A DNA stretch of 64,000 nucleotides from assembly GCA_041745535.1 (NCBI GenBank), contig JBGTIS010000195.1, forward strand, positions 1-64,000, given 5' to 3'. The position numbers were made by a program, and so were the translations under genes. Every line of letters begins with the position of its first letter. Position 1 is the first letter of the stretch. Below are positions 8,623 through 17,598 of this stretch, piece after piece. The DNA is from JBGTIS01 sp041745535. Lineage in GTDB: Bacteria > Bacteroidota > Bacteroidia > Cytophagales > Cyclobacteriaceae. Below the pieces are notes generated by a model. The model was not told the origin of the DNA and made no database searches. It saw only the letters and a program-made list of their open reading frames with translations.

Positions 8623-9450
8623 TTACTCCCCCTTTCCAACTATTTTGTATACATATACCTTCTCGGACGATAGAATAAATACCTGATTTTCAGCAAAGAA
8701 GCTATACCAGGTGGGATAAATTTCAGGAAGCGGTATTTTATTGGTTTCCAGTGTTGGCAGGTTCATCAGGATTAAATTTTGGTCTTTGGTATAATAAATT
8801 TCATCTCCCAAAAAGTTAAATATCTGTACCTTTTCTAATGGTAATTTTTGGATAAAGTTACCCAGATTATCAAATACCAGTATGCCGCTGTTTTTTTCGC
8901 TGATGAATAATTTATTCTGGTAAGCTTTCATAAAGTATACCTGAAAGTTCTCGCCAAGCAAAAAGCTTAAATGCGTTTCAGAAAGTAAATTTCCAGAACG
9001 GAGATCGTATTTTTTCAGGCTTATGGAGGTATCGTCTATCAGCCACAACGTATTGTCTTCGTCGGGTGTGGCAAAACTAACAAAGCCCGGATTCAATTTG
9101 CTGAGGGAATAGGTTTCTGATGGATTCAAATAATGATCCAGATAATAATATTCCTGGTTTTTAGCATTAAACACAAATACCCGAAGCATTTGCCAGGCTT
9201 CAAAAAATGTGGGAGCCAAAGCTTTTTGTGGTACATAGGAATCGGTAAGCTGGCCAAAGCTGCTGTATTTCAGAATTTCACCTTTCAGGTTACTGATAAA
9301 AATATTCCCAATTTTATCGGTCGAGGCAAAAGCAGGATAGGAGATATCAAAGGAATCGATCGGAAATAGTTTTTGGGCAATAGCTGGCTGGCCTAAATAT
9401 ATTAAGCATAAAAAGAGGGGCAATACTTTATAATAAATTTTTCTATTCAT
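8623..9450 (-). CDS. Secreted hypothetical protein, probable beta-propeller
   Basis: 275 residues counted from the ATG at 9450 (MNRKIYYKVLPLFLCLIYLG), which begins a clear signal peptide ending in AIAQ. A longer frame back to 9504 exists but would bury the signal. The mature part shows repeated strands such as GNIFISNLKGEILKYSSFGQ, NTLWLIDDTSISLKKYDLRSG, NKLFISEKNSGILVFDNLGN and GDEIYYTKDQNLILMNLP, spaced as in NHL or WD-like propellers, though no family was recognised with certainty. The start overlaps the end of the upstream lpxH-like gene by 8 bases (9443-9450), suggesting translational coupling. Confidence 0.8.
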   Translation of the reverse strand: MNRKIYYKVLPLFLCLIYLGQPAIAQKLFPIDSFDISYPAFASTDKIGNIFISNLKGEILKYSSFGQLTDSYVPQKALAPTFFEAWQMLRVFVFNAKNQEYYYLDHYLNPSETYSLSKLNPGFVSFATPDEDNTLWLIDDTSISLKKYDLRSGNLLSETHLSFLLGENFQVYFMKAYQNKLFISEKNSGILVFDNLGNFIQKLPLEKVQIFNFLGDEIYYTKDQNLILMNLPTLETNKIPLPEIYPTWYSFFAENQVFILSSEKVYVYKIVGKGE

Positions 9451-10231
9451 GGAAATGAAGTAATTCAATATTATGGCCATCAAACGATGCATACATATAG
9501 TCACTGATCCATTCGCCTAAATTAATATACTGACTATTATCGGATACTGGTAAATTTAAGGGCAAATGCCGATGGCCAAATATATAATAATCATGGTGTT
9601 TTTGTTGTTCAACCTCCTGGCAGTGCAGGTAGATCCATTCATTTTCCTTACCAAAAAACTGCTTGTCCAATTCACTGTTTTTCAGGCGGCTTTTTCTTGA
9701 CCAGCCCTGAGCCACCCACATGCCTACTGTAGGATGTATCAAAGCAAATAATCGTTTACTAATAGGAGCCCTGAATATTTTTTTAAGAAATTTATATTTT
9801 CTGTCGCCCGGACCCAATCCATCGCCATGTCCGATAAAAAAGCTAACGTTATTGATGCTGATAGAAACAGGATTGTGGATAACCGGTATATTTAACTCAT
9901 CAGGAAAATAGTCGAACATCCACATATCGTGGTTGCCCGTAAAAATAAAAACCGGAATATTCTTATCGGTGAGGTCGGCCAGTTTACCCAATAACCTGAC
10001 AAACCCTTTTGGAATGGCAAATTTGTATTCGAACCAAAAATCAAAAATATCGCCCAGTAAAAATATCGCGGCGGCGGAATCCTCTATATGGCGCAGCCAC
10101 CGTACAATTTTTTTTTCTCTTCGCAAACTCTCTTGGTGAGAAGGAACACCCAGGTGAAAATCAGAAGCGAAATAAATTTTTTTTTGATGGGGGAGCGTCG
10201 AGCCATTCAACTGCTCAAGGGTTTTTAACAT
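9443..10231 (-). CDS. lpxH: UDP-2,3-diacylglucosamine diphosphatase (LpxH-type metallophosphoesterase)
   Basis: 262 residues of the calcineurin-like phosphoesterase fold. Metal-binding motifs appear in order: SDFHLG, LLGDIFDFWFEY, FTGNHDMWMFDY, GHGDGLGPGDRKYKFLKK and FGHRHLPL. This is the LpxH arrangement, in which the enzyme cleaves UDP-2,3-diacylglucosamine to lipid X and UMP at the cytosolic face in lipid A synthesis. Length and motifs agree with Bacteroidota LpxH proteins. It lies downstream of the ftsH terminator and overlaps the following secreted propeller gene by 8 bases. Confidence 0.88.
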   Translation of the reverse strand: MLKTLEQLNGSTLPHQKKIYFASDFHLGVPSHQESLRREKKIVRWLRHIEDSAAAIFLLGDIFDFWFEYKFAIPKGFVRLLGKLADLTDKNIPVFIFTGNHDMWMFDYFPDELNIPVIHNPVSISINNVSFFIGHGDGLGPGDRKYKFLKKIFRAPISKRLFALIHPTVGMWVAQGWSRKSRLKNSELDKQFFGKENEWIYLHCQEVEQQKHHDYYIFGHRHLPLNLPVSDNSQYINLGEWISDYMYASFDGHNIELLHFHE

Positions 10232-10281
10232 TCGAATTATATTTACCAGGCAATTTGTTCCAAAATTAAGGGATCATGAAA

Positions 10282-10316
10282 CAAAAAAAAATCAGGTCAA
10301 AGGCTGACCTGATTTA
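10282..10316 (-). terminator. Rho-independent terminator after ftsH
   Basis: A perfect 10-bp stem, AATCAGGTCA (10290-10299) with TGACCTGATT (10305-10314), encloses AAGGC. On the minus strand it is followed by eight T residues (complement of 10282-10289). Confidence 0.85.
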
Positions 10317-10340
10317 AAACTCTGTAATATGGATTTACTT

Positions 10341-12389
10341 TTACTCTTTTTTATTCACTGAATCCTCAACCTTTGCTTTTCCATTTTCATGAGGAGTAGC
10401 ATCTGATTTTTTATGTTTTTTTTCTTTTTCCTCATTATTCATATAAGCCTGGTAATTGGTTTCCTTTTCAAAAGGCCGTTTGCCAATCAGGGTTTCCAAA
10501 TCAGACTGGAAAATAATTTCACGCTCAAGCAATTCTTTTGCTACCAGTTCTAATTGCTCTCTTTTTGACAGTAAAAGTTTTTTGGTACGCTCATAAGCCT
10601 GGCTGATAATTTTTCTTACCTCTTCGTCGATGGTTTGCGCCGTTGACTCTGAATAAGGTTTATTAAAATTATATTCCGATTGCTGGGAATCGTAAAAGGA
10701 AACCTGCCCGATTTTATCGTTCATGCCATAAATAGTAACCATGCTATAGGCCATTTTGGTTACACGTTCCAGATCGTTTTGCGCGCCTGTACTGATTTTA
10801 CCAAATACAATTTCTTCCGCGGCCCTTCCGCCCAGGGTCATAGACATTTCGTCTAAAAGCTGTTCGGTGCGATAAAGAAACTGTTCTTTCGGTAAATACT
10901 GCGCATACCCTAAAGCAGCCACTCCGCGGGGAACAATGCTTACTTTTACCAATGGGTCAGCATGTTCCAGGTACCAGCCCGCAATAGCATGCCCTGCTTC
11001 GTGATGGGCCACAATATTTTTTTCATCAGGAGAAATCAACTTATTTTTCTTTTCCAATCCGCCAATTACCCGGTCAATAGCATCATGGAAATCCTGCATT
11101 TCTACTGCTTTTTTGTTTTTCCGGGCAGCGATCAAGGCTGCTTCATTACAAATATTGGCAATTTCGGCTCCGGCGAAGCCAGGAGTTTGGGCTGCCAATC
11201 GCTTAGGGTCTACTTCTTTAGCTGTTTTTATAGGTTTCAGGTGAACTTTGAAAATAGCTTCACGGCCTACGATATCCGGTTTGTCGATACTGATTTGGCG
11301 GTCAAAGCGGCCAGGACGTAACAGGGCGGGGTCCAGAATGTCAGGCCGGTTGGTCGCTGCCAGGATAATTACCCCCGAATCAGTACCAAAACCATCCATT
11401 TCTGCCAGCAGAGAGTTTAGTGTGTTTTCCCGTTCGTCGTTGGAACCGGGTAACTGACCTCTTCCTCTTGAACGACCCACCGCATCAATCTCATCAATAA
11501 AGATAATACAAGGCGCTTTTTCTTTGGCCTGCTTGAACAAATCGCGTACCCTTGCGGCACCAACTCCAACAAACATTTCCACAAAGTCGGAACCCGACAA
11601 GGTGAAGAAAGGAACGCCAGCTTCCCCGGCAACAGCTTTGGCCAGCAGGGTTTTACCCGTTCCGGGAGTTCCGATCAACAAAGCTCCCTTTGGTATTTTG
11701 CCTCCTAAATTGGTATACTTGGAAGGGTTTTTAAGAAATTCAACAATTTCCGCCACTTCTTCCTTCGCTTCATCCAAACCAGCTACATCTTCAAAAGTTA
11801 CTTTAACTTTATTTTCGGCATCAAACAATGCTGCCCTTGATTTGCCTATGTTAAATATCTGCCCCCCGGGACCGCCACCTGTAGCCATGCGACGCATTAA
11901 AAACCAGAATCCGAATAATAACAGAAATAGAAAGCCCCAGTTCACCATAATATTAATGATGTCAGATCTTTCTTCTGTCCGGTATCCAATTTTATCCTCT
12001 TTAGGAACTTGATCTTCTATATCCCGATAGTTTTCATTAAAAACTTCGGCTGAAGGCACTTTAAATTTAAAATGAGGACCACCCTGTGTCATACTAAACG
12101 GATTGTCCTGCTCCAGCATGGTCTTGTATTTTGGCTCTTGCAGGGCTTCCTGCTTCAAGGTTACTTCAACAAAATTTTGATTAGATATTAATACAACCTC
12201 TTTTACTACGCCTTCCAACATCATTTGCTCGAACTGCTTTTCATTAATGATAGTAGCGGATGAGTTATTACTGAAATACACAGTTCCTACAATGATGGCG
12301 ATTAACACCATGATAACCCACCATTGTAAGTTCGGTTTCTGCGGAGCTTTAGAGGGTATCTTGTTCTTCTTTTTTAGATTATCTGCCAT
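10341..12389 (-). CDS. ftsH: ATP-dependent zinc metalloprotease FtsH
   Basis: 682 residues. Two membrane segments (WWVIMVLIAIIVGTVYF near 23-39 and WGFLFLLLFGFWFLM near 150-165) flank a periplasmic domain. The AAA module has Walker A GTPGTGKT (about 239-246), Walker B IIFIDEIDAVG and the second region of homology ATNRPDILDPALLRPGRFDR. The zinc site HEAGH is at about 463-467. The C-terminus is Lys/Glu-rich and disordered (EEKEKKHKKSDATPHENG). FtsH degrades misfolded membrane proteins and regulatory substrates at the inner membrane. It follows rsfS by 76 bases on the same strand, a common Bacteroidota order, and ends in a strong terminator. Confidence 0.98.
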   Translation of the reverse strand: MADNLKKKNKIPSKAPQKPNLQWWVIMVLIAIIVGTVYFSNNSSATIINEKQFEQMMLEGVVKEVVLISNQNFVEVTLKQEALQEPKYKTMLEQDNPFSMTQGGPHFKFKVPSAEVFNENYRDIEDQVPKEDKIGYRTEERSDIINIMVNWGFLFLLLFGFWFLMRRMATGGGPGGQIFNIGKSRAALFDAENKVKVTFEDVAGLDEAKEEVAEIVEFLKNPSKYTNLGGKIPKGALLIGTPGTGKTLLAKAVAGEAGVPFFTLSGSDFVEMFVGVGAARVRDLFKQAKEKAPCIIFIDEIDAVGRSRGRGQLPGSNDERENTLNSLLAEMDGFGTDSGVIILAATNRPDILDPALLRPGRFDRQISIDKPDIVGREAIFKVHLKPIKTAKEVDPKRLAAQTPGFAGAEIANICNEAALIAARKNKKAVEMQDFHDAIDRVIGGLEKKNKLISPDEKNIVAHHEAGHAIAGWYLEHADPLVKVSIVPRGVAALGYAQYLPKEQFLYRTEQLLDEMSMTLGGRAAEEIVFGKISTGAQNDLERVTKMAYSMVTIYGMNDKIGQVSFYDSQQSEYNFNKPYSESTAQTIDEEVRKIISQAYERTKKLLLSKREQLELVAKELLEREIIFQSDLETLIGKRPFEKETNYQAYMNNEEKEKKHKKSDATPHENGKAKVEDSVNKKE

Positions 12390-12465
12390 TATTTTTTTAA
12401 ATGCTGTACAATTTATTATAAATGATTGATTGTTAGAGTAAAAACGTGTATACGCTATTAATGTT

Positions 12466-12828
12466 TTAAGGGTTTTGAGGCTCAGAAACCCTTAAAGTTT
12501 CCGCGTCCCCCCACAAATCTTCCAATCCGTAAAAATCTCTTTTATCTTGTTTAAAAATATGGGCGACTACATTCACATAGTCTATCAAAATCCATTCTTT
12601 ATTTTCTTTTCCTTCTTTATGCCATGGATTCTCTCCTGTTTTTTTATGTACTATTTCTTCTACTGAGTCGGAAATCGCGTCTAGCTGGGTATCGGAATTG
12701 CCAGTGCAAATGATAAAATAATCCGCGATGGCATTTTTTACCTTCCGCAAATTCATTACCACAATGTCTTTAGCTTTTTTTTCCTGCATGCCTAGTACTA
12801 CAATATTACTGAGGTCTTTTGCTGTCAT
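12466..12828 (-). CDS. rsfS: Ribosome silencing factor RsfS
   Basis: 120 residues of the RsfS/DUF143 (Iojap) family. Signatures are the NIVVLGMQEKKAKDIVVMNL start, DYFIICTGNSDTQLDAISDSV, PWHKEGKENKEWILIDYVNVVAHIF, and FYGLEDLWGDA near the end. RsfS binds L14 on the 50S subunit and blocks joining with 30S during starvation. Its position between birA (divergent) and ftsH (same strand) is typical of this phylum. Confidence 0.95.
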   Translation of the reverse strand: MTAKDLSNIVVLGMQEKKAKDIVVMNLRKVKNAIADYFIICTGNSDTQLDAISDSVEEIVHKKTGENPWHKEGKENKEWILIDYVNVVAHIFKQDKRDFYGLEDLWGDAETLRVSEPQNP

Positions 12829-12997
12829 TCAATAAATTATAAATATGATGATTATTTTTGTGTAAAAGTTCTAAAGCCACCAAGCAATTTTCAATCAAAA
12901 ATCATAAATTTCGGTTACTGAGGAGCTTTTTTTAGAAAAAAATATCTGTAGCATACTGAATGCTCTACATACTAACAAACAAAAATACGAAAATAGT

Positions 12998-13753
12998 TTG
13001 CGAAGAACCTTTTCTCACACAGTTTTTATTGGTAAAAATGTTTTTTACTATCCTGAATGTACCTCAACTAATTTAATCGCTCAGGATTTATTGGCAAATA
13101 AAAGCGCACGGGAAGGTGACCTGATTATTACTAACTATCAAACTGCCGGAAGAGGGCAACGCGGAAATTCGTGGCAATCGGAAAGGAATAAAAATCTTAC
13201 TTTCTCAGTGGTGCTGATGCCCGAATTTATGCATAGTGCCGCCCAGTTTTCTTTAAATATAGTGGTTTCACTGGCTTTAAAAGATTTTTTCCTGGATTAT
13301 TATCCGCAGGGGTTTTCCATAAAATGGCCCAATGACCTCTATTTTGAAAACCAGAAAATCGCGGGTATTCTGATAGAAAGTAATATAAAGAACACAGTGT
13401 TACAGTCGGTAGTGGTGGGCATGGGGATTAACATCAATCAGGAAAATTTCAGCAACCTGCAGGCTACCTCGCTGCGAAATATCTGTAACCAGCCCTTTGA
13501 ACTGGACGATTTGCTCAAAAATTTGTTGGAGCACCTGGAGCACCGGTATTTTCAGTTAAAAAAAGACCAGATCGCTACGCTTAAAACTGAATACGCGCGG
13601 CAGCTTTACTGGTTTGGTACCGAGCACGTTTTTCGTGATCAGCGTGAATTTACAGGCATTATCACCGGAATTACTGAATGGGGGCAACTGCTTATTGAAA
13701 GTAAAACCGGAATAAAATCGTACAATTTTAAAGAAGTAGCGTTTGTACGGTAA
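12998..13753 (+). CDS. birA: Biotin-[acetyl-CoA-carboxylase] ligase
   Basis: 251 residues of a class I biotin protein ligase without an N-terminal DNA-binding domain, so it is not a repressor. Key motifs are ECTSTN near the start, GRGQRGNSWQSE (the biotinyl-AMP binding loop), KWPNDLYFENQKIAGILIE and VVGMGININ. It attaches biotin to carboxyl carrier proteins. The start is assigned to TTG at 12998, since no in-frame ATG exists upstream and the next ATG falls inside the conserved domain. It is divergent from rsfS across about 170 bases. Confidence 0.92.
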   Translation: MRRTFSHTVFIGKNVFYYPECTSTNLIAQDLLANKSAREGDLIITNYQTAGRGQRGNSWQSERNKNLTFSVVLMPEFMHSAAQFSLNIVVSLALKDFFLDYYPQGFSIKWPNDLYFENQKIAGILIESNIKNTVLQSVVVGMGININQENFSNLQATSLRNICNQPFELDDLLKNLLEHLEHRYFQLKKDQIATLKTEYARQLYWFGTEHVFRDQREFTGIITGITEWGQLLIESKTGIKSYNFKEVAFVR

Positions 13754-13784
13754 TAACATTTCAATGCCGAATTAAGCAGATAGG

Positions 13785-13817
13785 TTTGTGGATTTTTAAA
13801 TCTAAATTGTACCTTCG
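13785..13817 (+). promoter_or_regulatory. Probable ahcY promoter
   Basis: TTTG at 13785-13788 and TACCTTCG at 13810-13817 are separated by 21 bases, close to the Bacteroidota consensus. The start of transcription would be near 13824, 28 bases before the ATG. Confidence 0.4.
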
Positions 13818-13851
13818 CTTAAAATTAGTCAACAATAAACAGCATATTTTT

Positions 13852-15159
13852 ATGGTAGACGCACAATCAAAGTATAAAGTAAAAGACATTGCCCTGGCCG
13901 ACTGGGGCAGGAAAGAAATACGACTGGCCGAATCGGAAATGCCTGGCTTAATGGCTTTGCGGGAAGAGTACGGTGCTTCCAAACCACTGAAAGGCGCCCG
14001 AATTGCCGGTTGCCTGCACATGACCATTCAAACCGCGGTTTTAATAGAAACATTGATAGAACTGGGTGCTGAAGTAACCTGGTCGTCCTGCAATATTTTT
14101 TCAACGCAAGATCATGCCGCCGCTGCCATTGCCGCCGCTGGTATTCCGGTGTATGCCTGGAAGGGTATGACTGAAGAAGAATTTTATTGGTGTATCGAAC
14201 AAACACTTTTCTTTGGCGAAGATAAAAAACCCCTGAATATGATTTTAGACGATGGGGGAGATCTTACTAATATGGTGCTTGATCAGTATCCTGAAATGGT
14301 TTCAGGTGTAAAGGGTGTTTCTGAAGAAACTACCACCGGCGTACACCGGTTATACGAAAGAACTAAAAATGGTACCCTGCCCATACCTGCCATCAACGTG
14401 AACGATTCGGTTACCAAATCCAAATTTGATAACAAGTACGGATGTAAAGAATCGCTGGTAGATGCTATCAGAAGGGCTACCGATATCATGATGGCCGGAA
14501 AAGTGGCTGTGGTGGGCGGCTATGGTGACGTGGGCAAAGGCTCCGCGCAGTCGTTACGTGGTGCTGGCGTGCGGGTAATAGTTACCGAAGTTGATCCGAT
14601 TTGCGCTTTACAGGCAGCCATGGATGGTTTTGAAGTGAAAAAGATGATCAATGCGGTAAAAGAAGCCGATATCGTGGTTACTGCCACTGGCAATAAAGAT
14701 ATTTTAGGCAAGGAACATTTTAAGCTTTTGAAAGACAAAGCTATTGTATGTAACATCGGCCACTTCGATAATGAAATTGACGTAGCATGGCTGAACAAAA
14801 ATGCCAAATCTAAAACAGAGATCAAGCCTCAGGTTGATTTGTACGAACTGGAAAACGGCAACGAAATCATATTGTTGGCCGAAGGTCGCCTGGTAAACCT
14901 GGGATGTGCCACCGGTCACCCTTCATTTGTGATGTCTAACTCTTTCACCAACCAGGTGCTGGCCCAGATTGAGCTGTGGAAGTACAGCGACAACTATGAA
15001 AACGCGGTGTATACCTTACCCAAACATCTGGATGAAAAAGTAGCTGCTTTGCACCTGTCTAAAATCGGCGTTGAATTAGATACCTTAACGCCCGATCAGG
15101 CTGAATATATTGGTGTGGAGGTGAACGGCCCTTTTAAACCGGATTATTATCGGTATTAA
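13852..15159 (+). CDS. ahcY: Adenosylhomocysteinase
   Basis: 435 residues from the ATG at 13852. An in-frame TTG at 13786 would precede the predicted promoter -7 box and is rejected. Signatures are HMTIQTAVLIETL, WSSCNIFSTQDHAAAA, NVNDSVTKSKFDNKYG (with the Lys that contacts substrate), the NAD-binding loop GGYGDVGKGSA (about residues 222-232), NIGHFDNEID, and the C-terminal KPDYYRY with the Lys/Tyr that contact NAD of the neighbouring subunit. It reversibly hydrolyses S-adenosylhomocysteine to homocysteine and adenosine, keeping SAM-dependent methylation running. It is monocistronic, with a promoter upstream and a terminator downstream. Confidence 0.98.
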   Translation: MVDAQSKYKVKDIALADWGRKEIRLAESEMPGLMALREEYGASKPLKGARIAGCLHMTIQTAVLIETLIELGAEVTWSSCNIFSTQDHAAAAIAAAGIPVYAWKGMTEEEFYWCIEQTLFFGEDKKPLNMILDDGGDLTNMVLDQYPEMVSGVKGVSEETTTGVHRLYERTKNGTLPIPAINVNDSVTKSKFDNKYGCKESLVDAIRRATDIMMAGKVAVVGGYGDVGKGSAQSLRGAGVRVIVTEVDPICALQAAMDGFEVKKMINAVKEADIVVTATGNKDILGKEHFKLLKDKAIVCNIGHFDNEIDVAWLNKNAKSKTEIKPQVDLYELENGNEIILLAEGRLVNLGCATGHPSFVMSNSFTNQVLAQIELWKYSDNYENAVYTLPKHLDEKVAALHLSKIGVELDTLTPDQAEYIGVEVNGPFKPDYYRY

Positions 15160-15189
15160 TCCCTTATATTTTAAAGCTATAAATTATAA

Positions 15190-15224
15190 GAAACCGCTAA
15201 TATCCAAGTTCGCGGTTTTTTTTA
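15190..15224 (+). terminator. Terminator after ahcY
   Basis: AACCGC (15192-15197) pairs with GCGGTT (15212-15217), with a run of eight T from 15216. The loop is long (14 bases), so it is only moderately strong. Confidence 0.6.
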
Positions 15225-15749
15225 ATTCTTTTGTGGCTCAATTACTTCTTTGGTACTACCACACTTCATCATTTTTTCGCCAAAATAGGGATTGCGTACT
15301 TCTTCACTTTTACTTAACCAATAGGCTCCTTTGTTGTTAAAAGCCATCGGGCAGAACTGCCAATAAACAGGGGCCTGAAGTTTGCCTGAAGTTTTTACCC
15401 ACTTGTAAATGTTATTGGAAAGAGAATCAAAATATATTCTCTGCGTGTTGATATCATCATTACCAGCGATTTCTTTTGTGTTTTGCTGAATTTCAGGCAT
15501 GCTGGTGGCATCAATTACCTCCAGCAAAGCCACAGCACTTTCTTTTATTTTCTCAGGATCAGCATCTACAAAGGCTTCTTTTAATTTCATATAATCATCT
15601 ATTATTTCAGGAGCTATGGTTTCGTCTTTTTTATCAATAGCGGCTTTCTGTTGCTCCTCTATTGACTCACTTTTTCTGGTTTCCGAGCACTGAAAAAAAA
15701 ATAATCCAATAAGCAAAAATATTATTATTTGGAGAAAGGTGGTTTTCAT
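15222..15749 (-). CDS. DUF3347 domain lipoprotein
   Basis: 175 residues. A lipoprotein signal (IIIFLLIGLFFFQC) places it on a membrane in the periplasm. The rest is a DUF3347 domain: DYMKLKEAFVDADPEKIKESA, a helical middle and the signature QFCPMAFNNKGAYWLS ... NPYFGEKMMKCGS. This domain often accompanies copper and heavy-metal efflux systems in Bacteroidota. The Cys and Met of CPMA and MMKCG are plausible soft-metal ligands (inference). The copper oxidase at the window start is 14 kb away, so no direct link is shown. The 3' end overlaps the ahcY terminator. Confidence 0.88.
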   Translation of the reverse strand: MKTTFLQIIIFLLIGLFFFQCSETRKSESIEEQQKAAIDKKDETIAPEIIDDYMKLKEAFVDADPEKIKESAVALLEVIDATSMPEIQQNTKEIAGNDDINTQRIYFDSLSNNIYKWVKTSGKLQAPVYWQFCPMAFNNKGAYWLSKSEEVRNPYFGEKMMKCGSTKEVIEPQKN

Positions 15750-16070
15750 AATATTATATTATTTTCAGGGTCAAAACTTGAATCACTTATAACAGGCCAA
15801 AGATAAAAAATAAATGTTATTCTTAGGCTATTCTTACAAAAACCCCTATTTGTAATAAAAATATTTAAAAATGATATTCGATACAAAATACCATATTTCA
15901 GATAAAATAATGACCTAATAATATGGTACCTGAGTGGTTGAATTAAGATTTCTAAAAAGTAAAATGTTAATATGCAATTCAGTTTAATTTATTTTATTTG
16001 ATAATTATTACCCTATTCGACCTTCAAATAATTAAAATAAAGGTATTTAGTATTATTTATTTACGTAACA
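15750..16070. other. AT-rich gene-free stretch before the MBOAT gene
   Basis: About 320 bases of very AT-rich DNA between the divergent DUF3347 and MBOAT genes. No reading frame of note, strong hairpin or clean promoter match was recognised. It must contain both promoters. Confidence 0.5.
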
Positions 16071-17501
16071 ATGCTGTTCAACTCTATTGAATTTGCTATA
16101 TTTCTTCCTACTGTTTTTATCCTATATTGGTTTGTTTTTAAAGAAAATATAAAAAACCGGAATTTCTTTCTGGTGGCGGTCAGTTATATTTTTTATGGAT
16201 GGTGGGACTGGCGGTTTTTATCTCTGATATTTTTTAGCTCCCTGGTAGACTATACCATTGGAGTAAGGCTTAATAAAACTGACGGTCCAAATCATAGGAA
16301 AGTGCTTTTGATCTTAAGTCTTGTGGTAAATTTAGGCTTACTTGGCTTTTTTAAGTATTACAATTTTTTTGTTGATTCCTTTGCGGATGCTTTTACTCTT
16401 TTTGGGTCGAGTTTAGAAACCAGGTCGTTAAATATCGTGTTACCAGTAGGTATTAGTTTTTACACTTTTCAAACCCTCAGCTATACCATTGATGTATACA
16501 GAAAGCAATTAAAACCTACCCATGATTTTATCGCGTTTTTAGCATTTGTAAGTTTTTTTCCGCAATTAGTGGCCGGACCCATCGAAAGAGCTACTAACCT
16601 TTTGCCCCAATTTTTTACTAAGAAAGTATTTAATTACCAATTGGCCCATGATGGCATCGGGCAAATTATTTGGGGATTGTTTAAAAAGGTGGTTATTGCC
16701 GATACGGCAGCAACTTTTGTAAATGATATTTTTGCCAATTATGAAACCCTGCCCGGATCAACCCTTTTTCTGGGTGGCGTGTTATTCGCATTTCAGATCT
16801 ATGGCGATTTTTCGGGTTACTCAGATATTGCCATTGGTACGGCCAAATTATTTGGTTTCAGCCTGATGCGAAATTTTGCATATCCTTATTTTTCCAGGGA
16901 TATTGCCGAGTTCTGGCGTCGTTGGCATATCTCACTTTCAACCTGGTTCAGAGATTATGTTTATATTCCCTTGGGAGGAAGCCGGGGCGGAAAATGGATG
17001 AAGGTAAGAAATACCATGACCATATTTATTGTAAGCGGGTTCTGGCATGGAGCCAACTGGACATTTTTGTTCTGGGGATTTTTGAATGGGTTATACTTTC
17101 TGCCGTTGCTACTGGCAGGAAAAAACAGAAAAAATATAGGCAATGTAAGCAATGGCAGAAGTTTGCCTTCAATTATAGAATTTTTACAAATCTTATTTAC
17201 TTTTTTTATTACTGTGATTGCTTGGATATTTTTCAGGGCTGAAAATATAGGACAGGCATTTACCTATTTAAACAGGATGTTTTTCATTAGGCCTTTGAGC
17301 CAACCCGATTCAGAGATATTATTATTTTTACCATTACTTTTGATCTTCATTGTGATTGAATGGATTCAAAGAAATAAAGAGCATGCCTTTCGGCTGGGAA
17401 ATTTGCACCCCGTGCCTAAATATTCAGCTTACTTTCTGATTATTTTTCTAATATCCGGTTTTTCAGGATCTCAGAATGAGTTTATTTATTTTCAGTTTTG
17501 A
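16071..17501 (+). CDS. MBOAT family membrane O-acyltransferase (AlgI-like)
   Basis: 476 residues, very hydrophobic, with about ten or more membrane segments. Family motifs are MLFNSIEFAIFLPTVFILYW at the N-terminus, PVGISFYTFQTLSYTIDVYR, FPQLVAGPIERA, AEFWRRWHISLSTWFRDYVY and FWHGANWTFLFWG, whose His (about residue 326) is the catalytic residue of MBOATs. AlgI, DltB and PatA relatives move acyl groups across the inner membrane to decorate extracellular polysaccharides. The next gene encodes a membrane-anchored SGNH-like protein, the usual partner. No polymer biosynthesis genes lie nearby. Confidence 0.93.
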   Translation: MLFNSIEFAIFLPTVFILYWFVFKENIKNRNFFLVAVSYIFYGWWDWRFLSLIFFSSLVDYTIGVRLNKTDGPNHRKVLLILSLVVNLGLLGFFKYYNFFVDSFADAFTLFGSSLETRSLNIVLPVGISFYTFQTLSYTIDVYRKQLKPTHDFIAFLAFVSFFPQLVAGPIERATNLLPQFFTKKVFNYQLAHDGIGQIIWGLFKKVVIADTAATFVNDIFANYETLPGSTLFLGGVLFAFQIYGDFSGYSDIAIGTAKLFGFSLMRNFAYPYFSRDIAEFWRRWHISLSTWFRDYVYIPLGGSRGGKWMKVRNTMTIFIVSGFWHGANWTFLFWGFLNGLYFLPLLLAGKNRKNIGNVSNGRSLPSIIEFLQILFTFFITVIAWIFFRAENIGQAFTYLNRMFFIRPLSQPDSEILLFLPLLLIFIVIEWIQRNKEHAFRLGNLHPVPKYSAYFLIIFLISGFSGSQNEFIYFQF

Positions 17502-17598
17502 AGGAATAATAATATAGATGTAAAAAGCTTTATCCATTGATAGGACGGGCAAAAATTTAATGAGTACGAATGGATTAAGCTGATAACAGAAGATATTT

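Noticed and set aside
13852..15159. SAH or SAM riboswitch before ahcY
   Set aside because: The leader is only about 30 bases from the predicted transcript start and shows no such structure.
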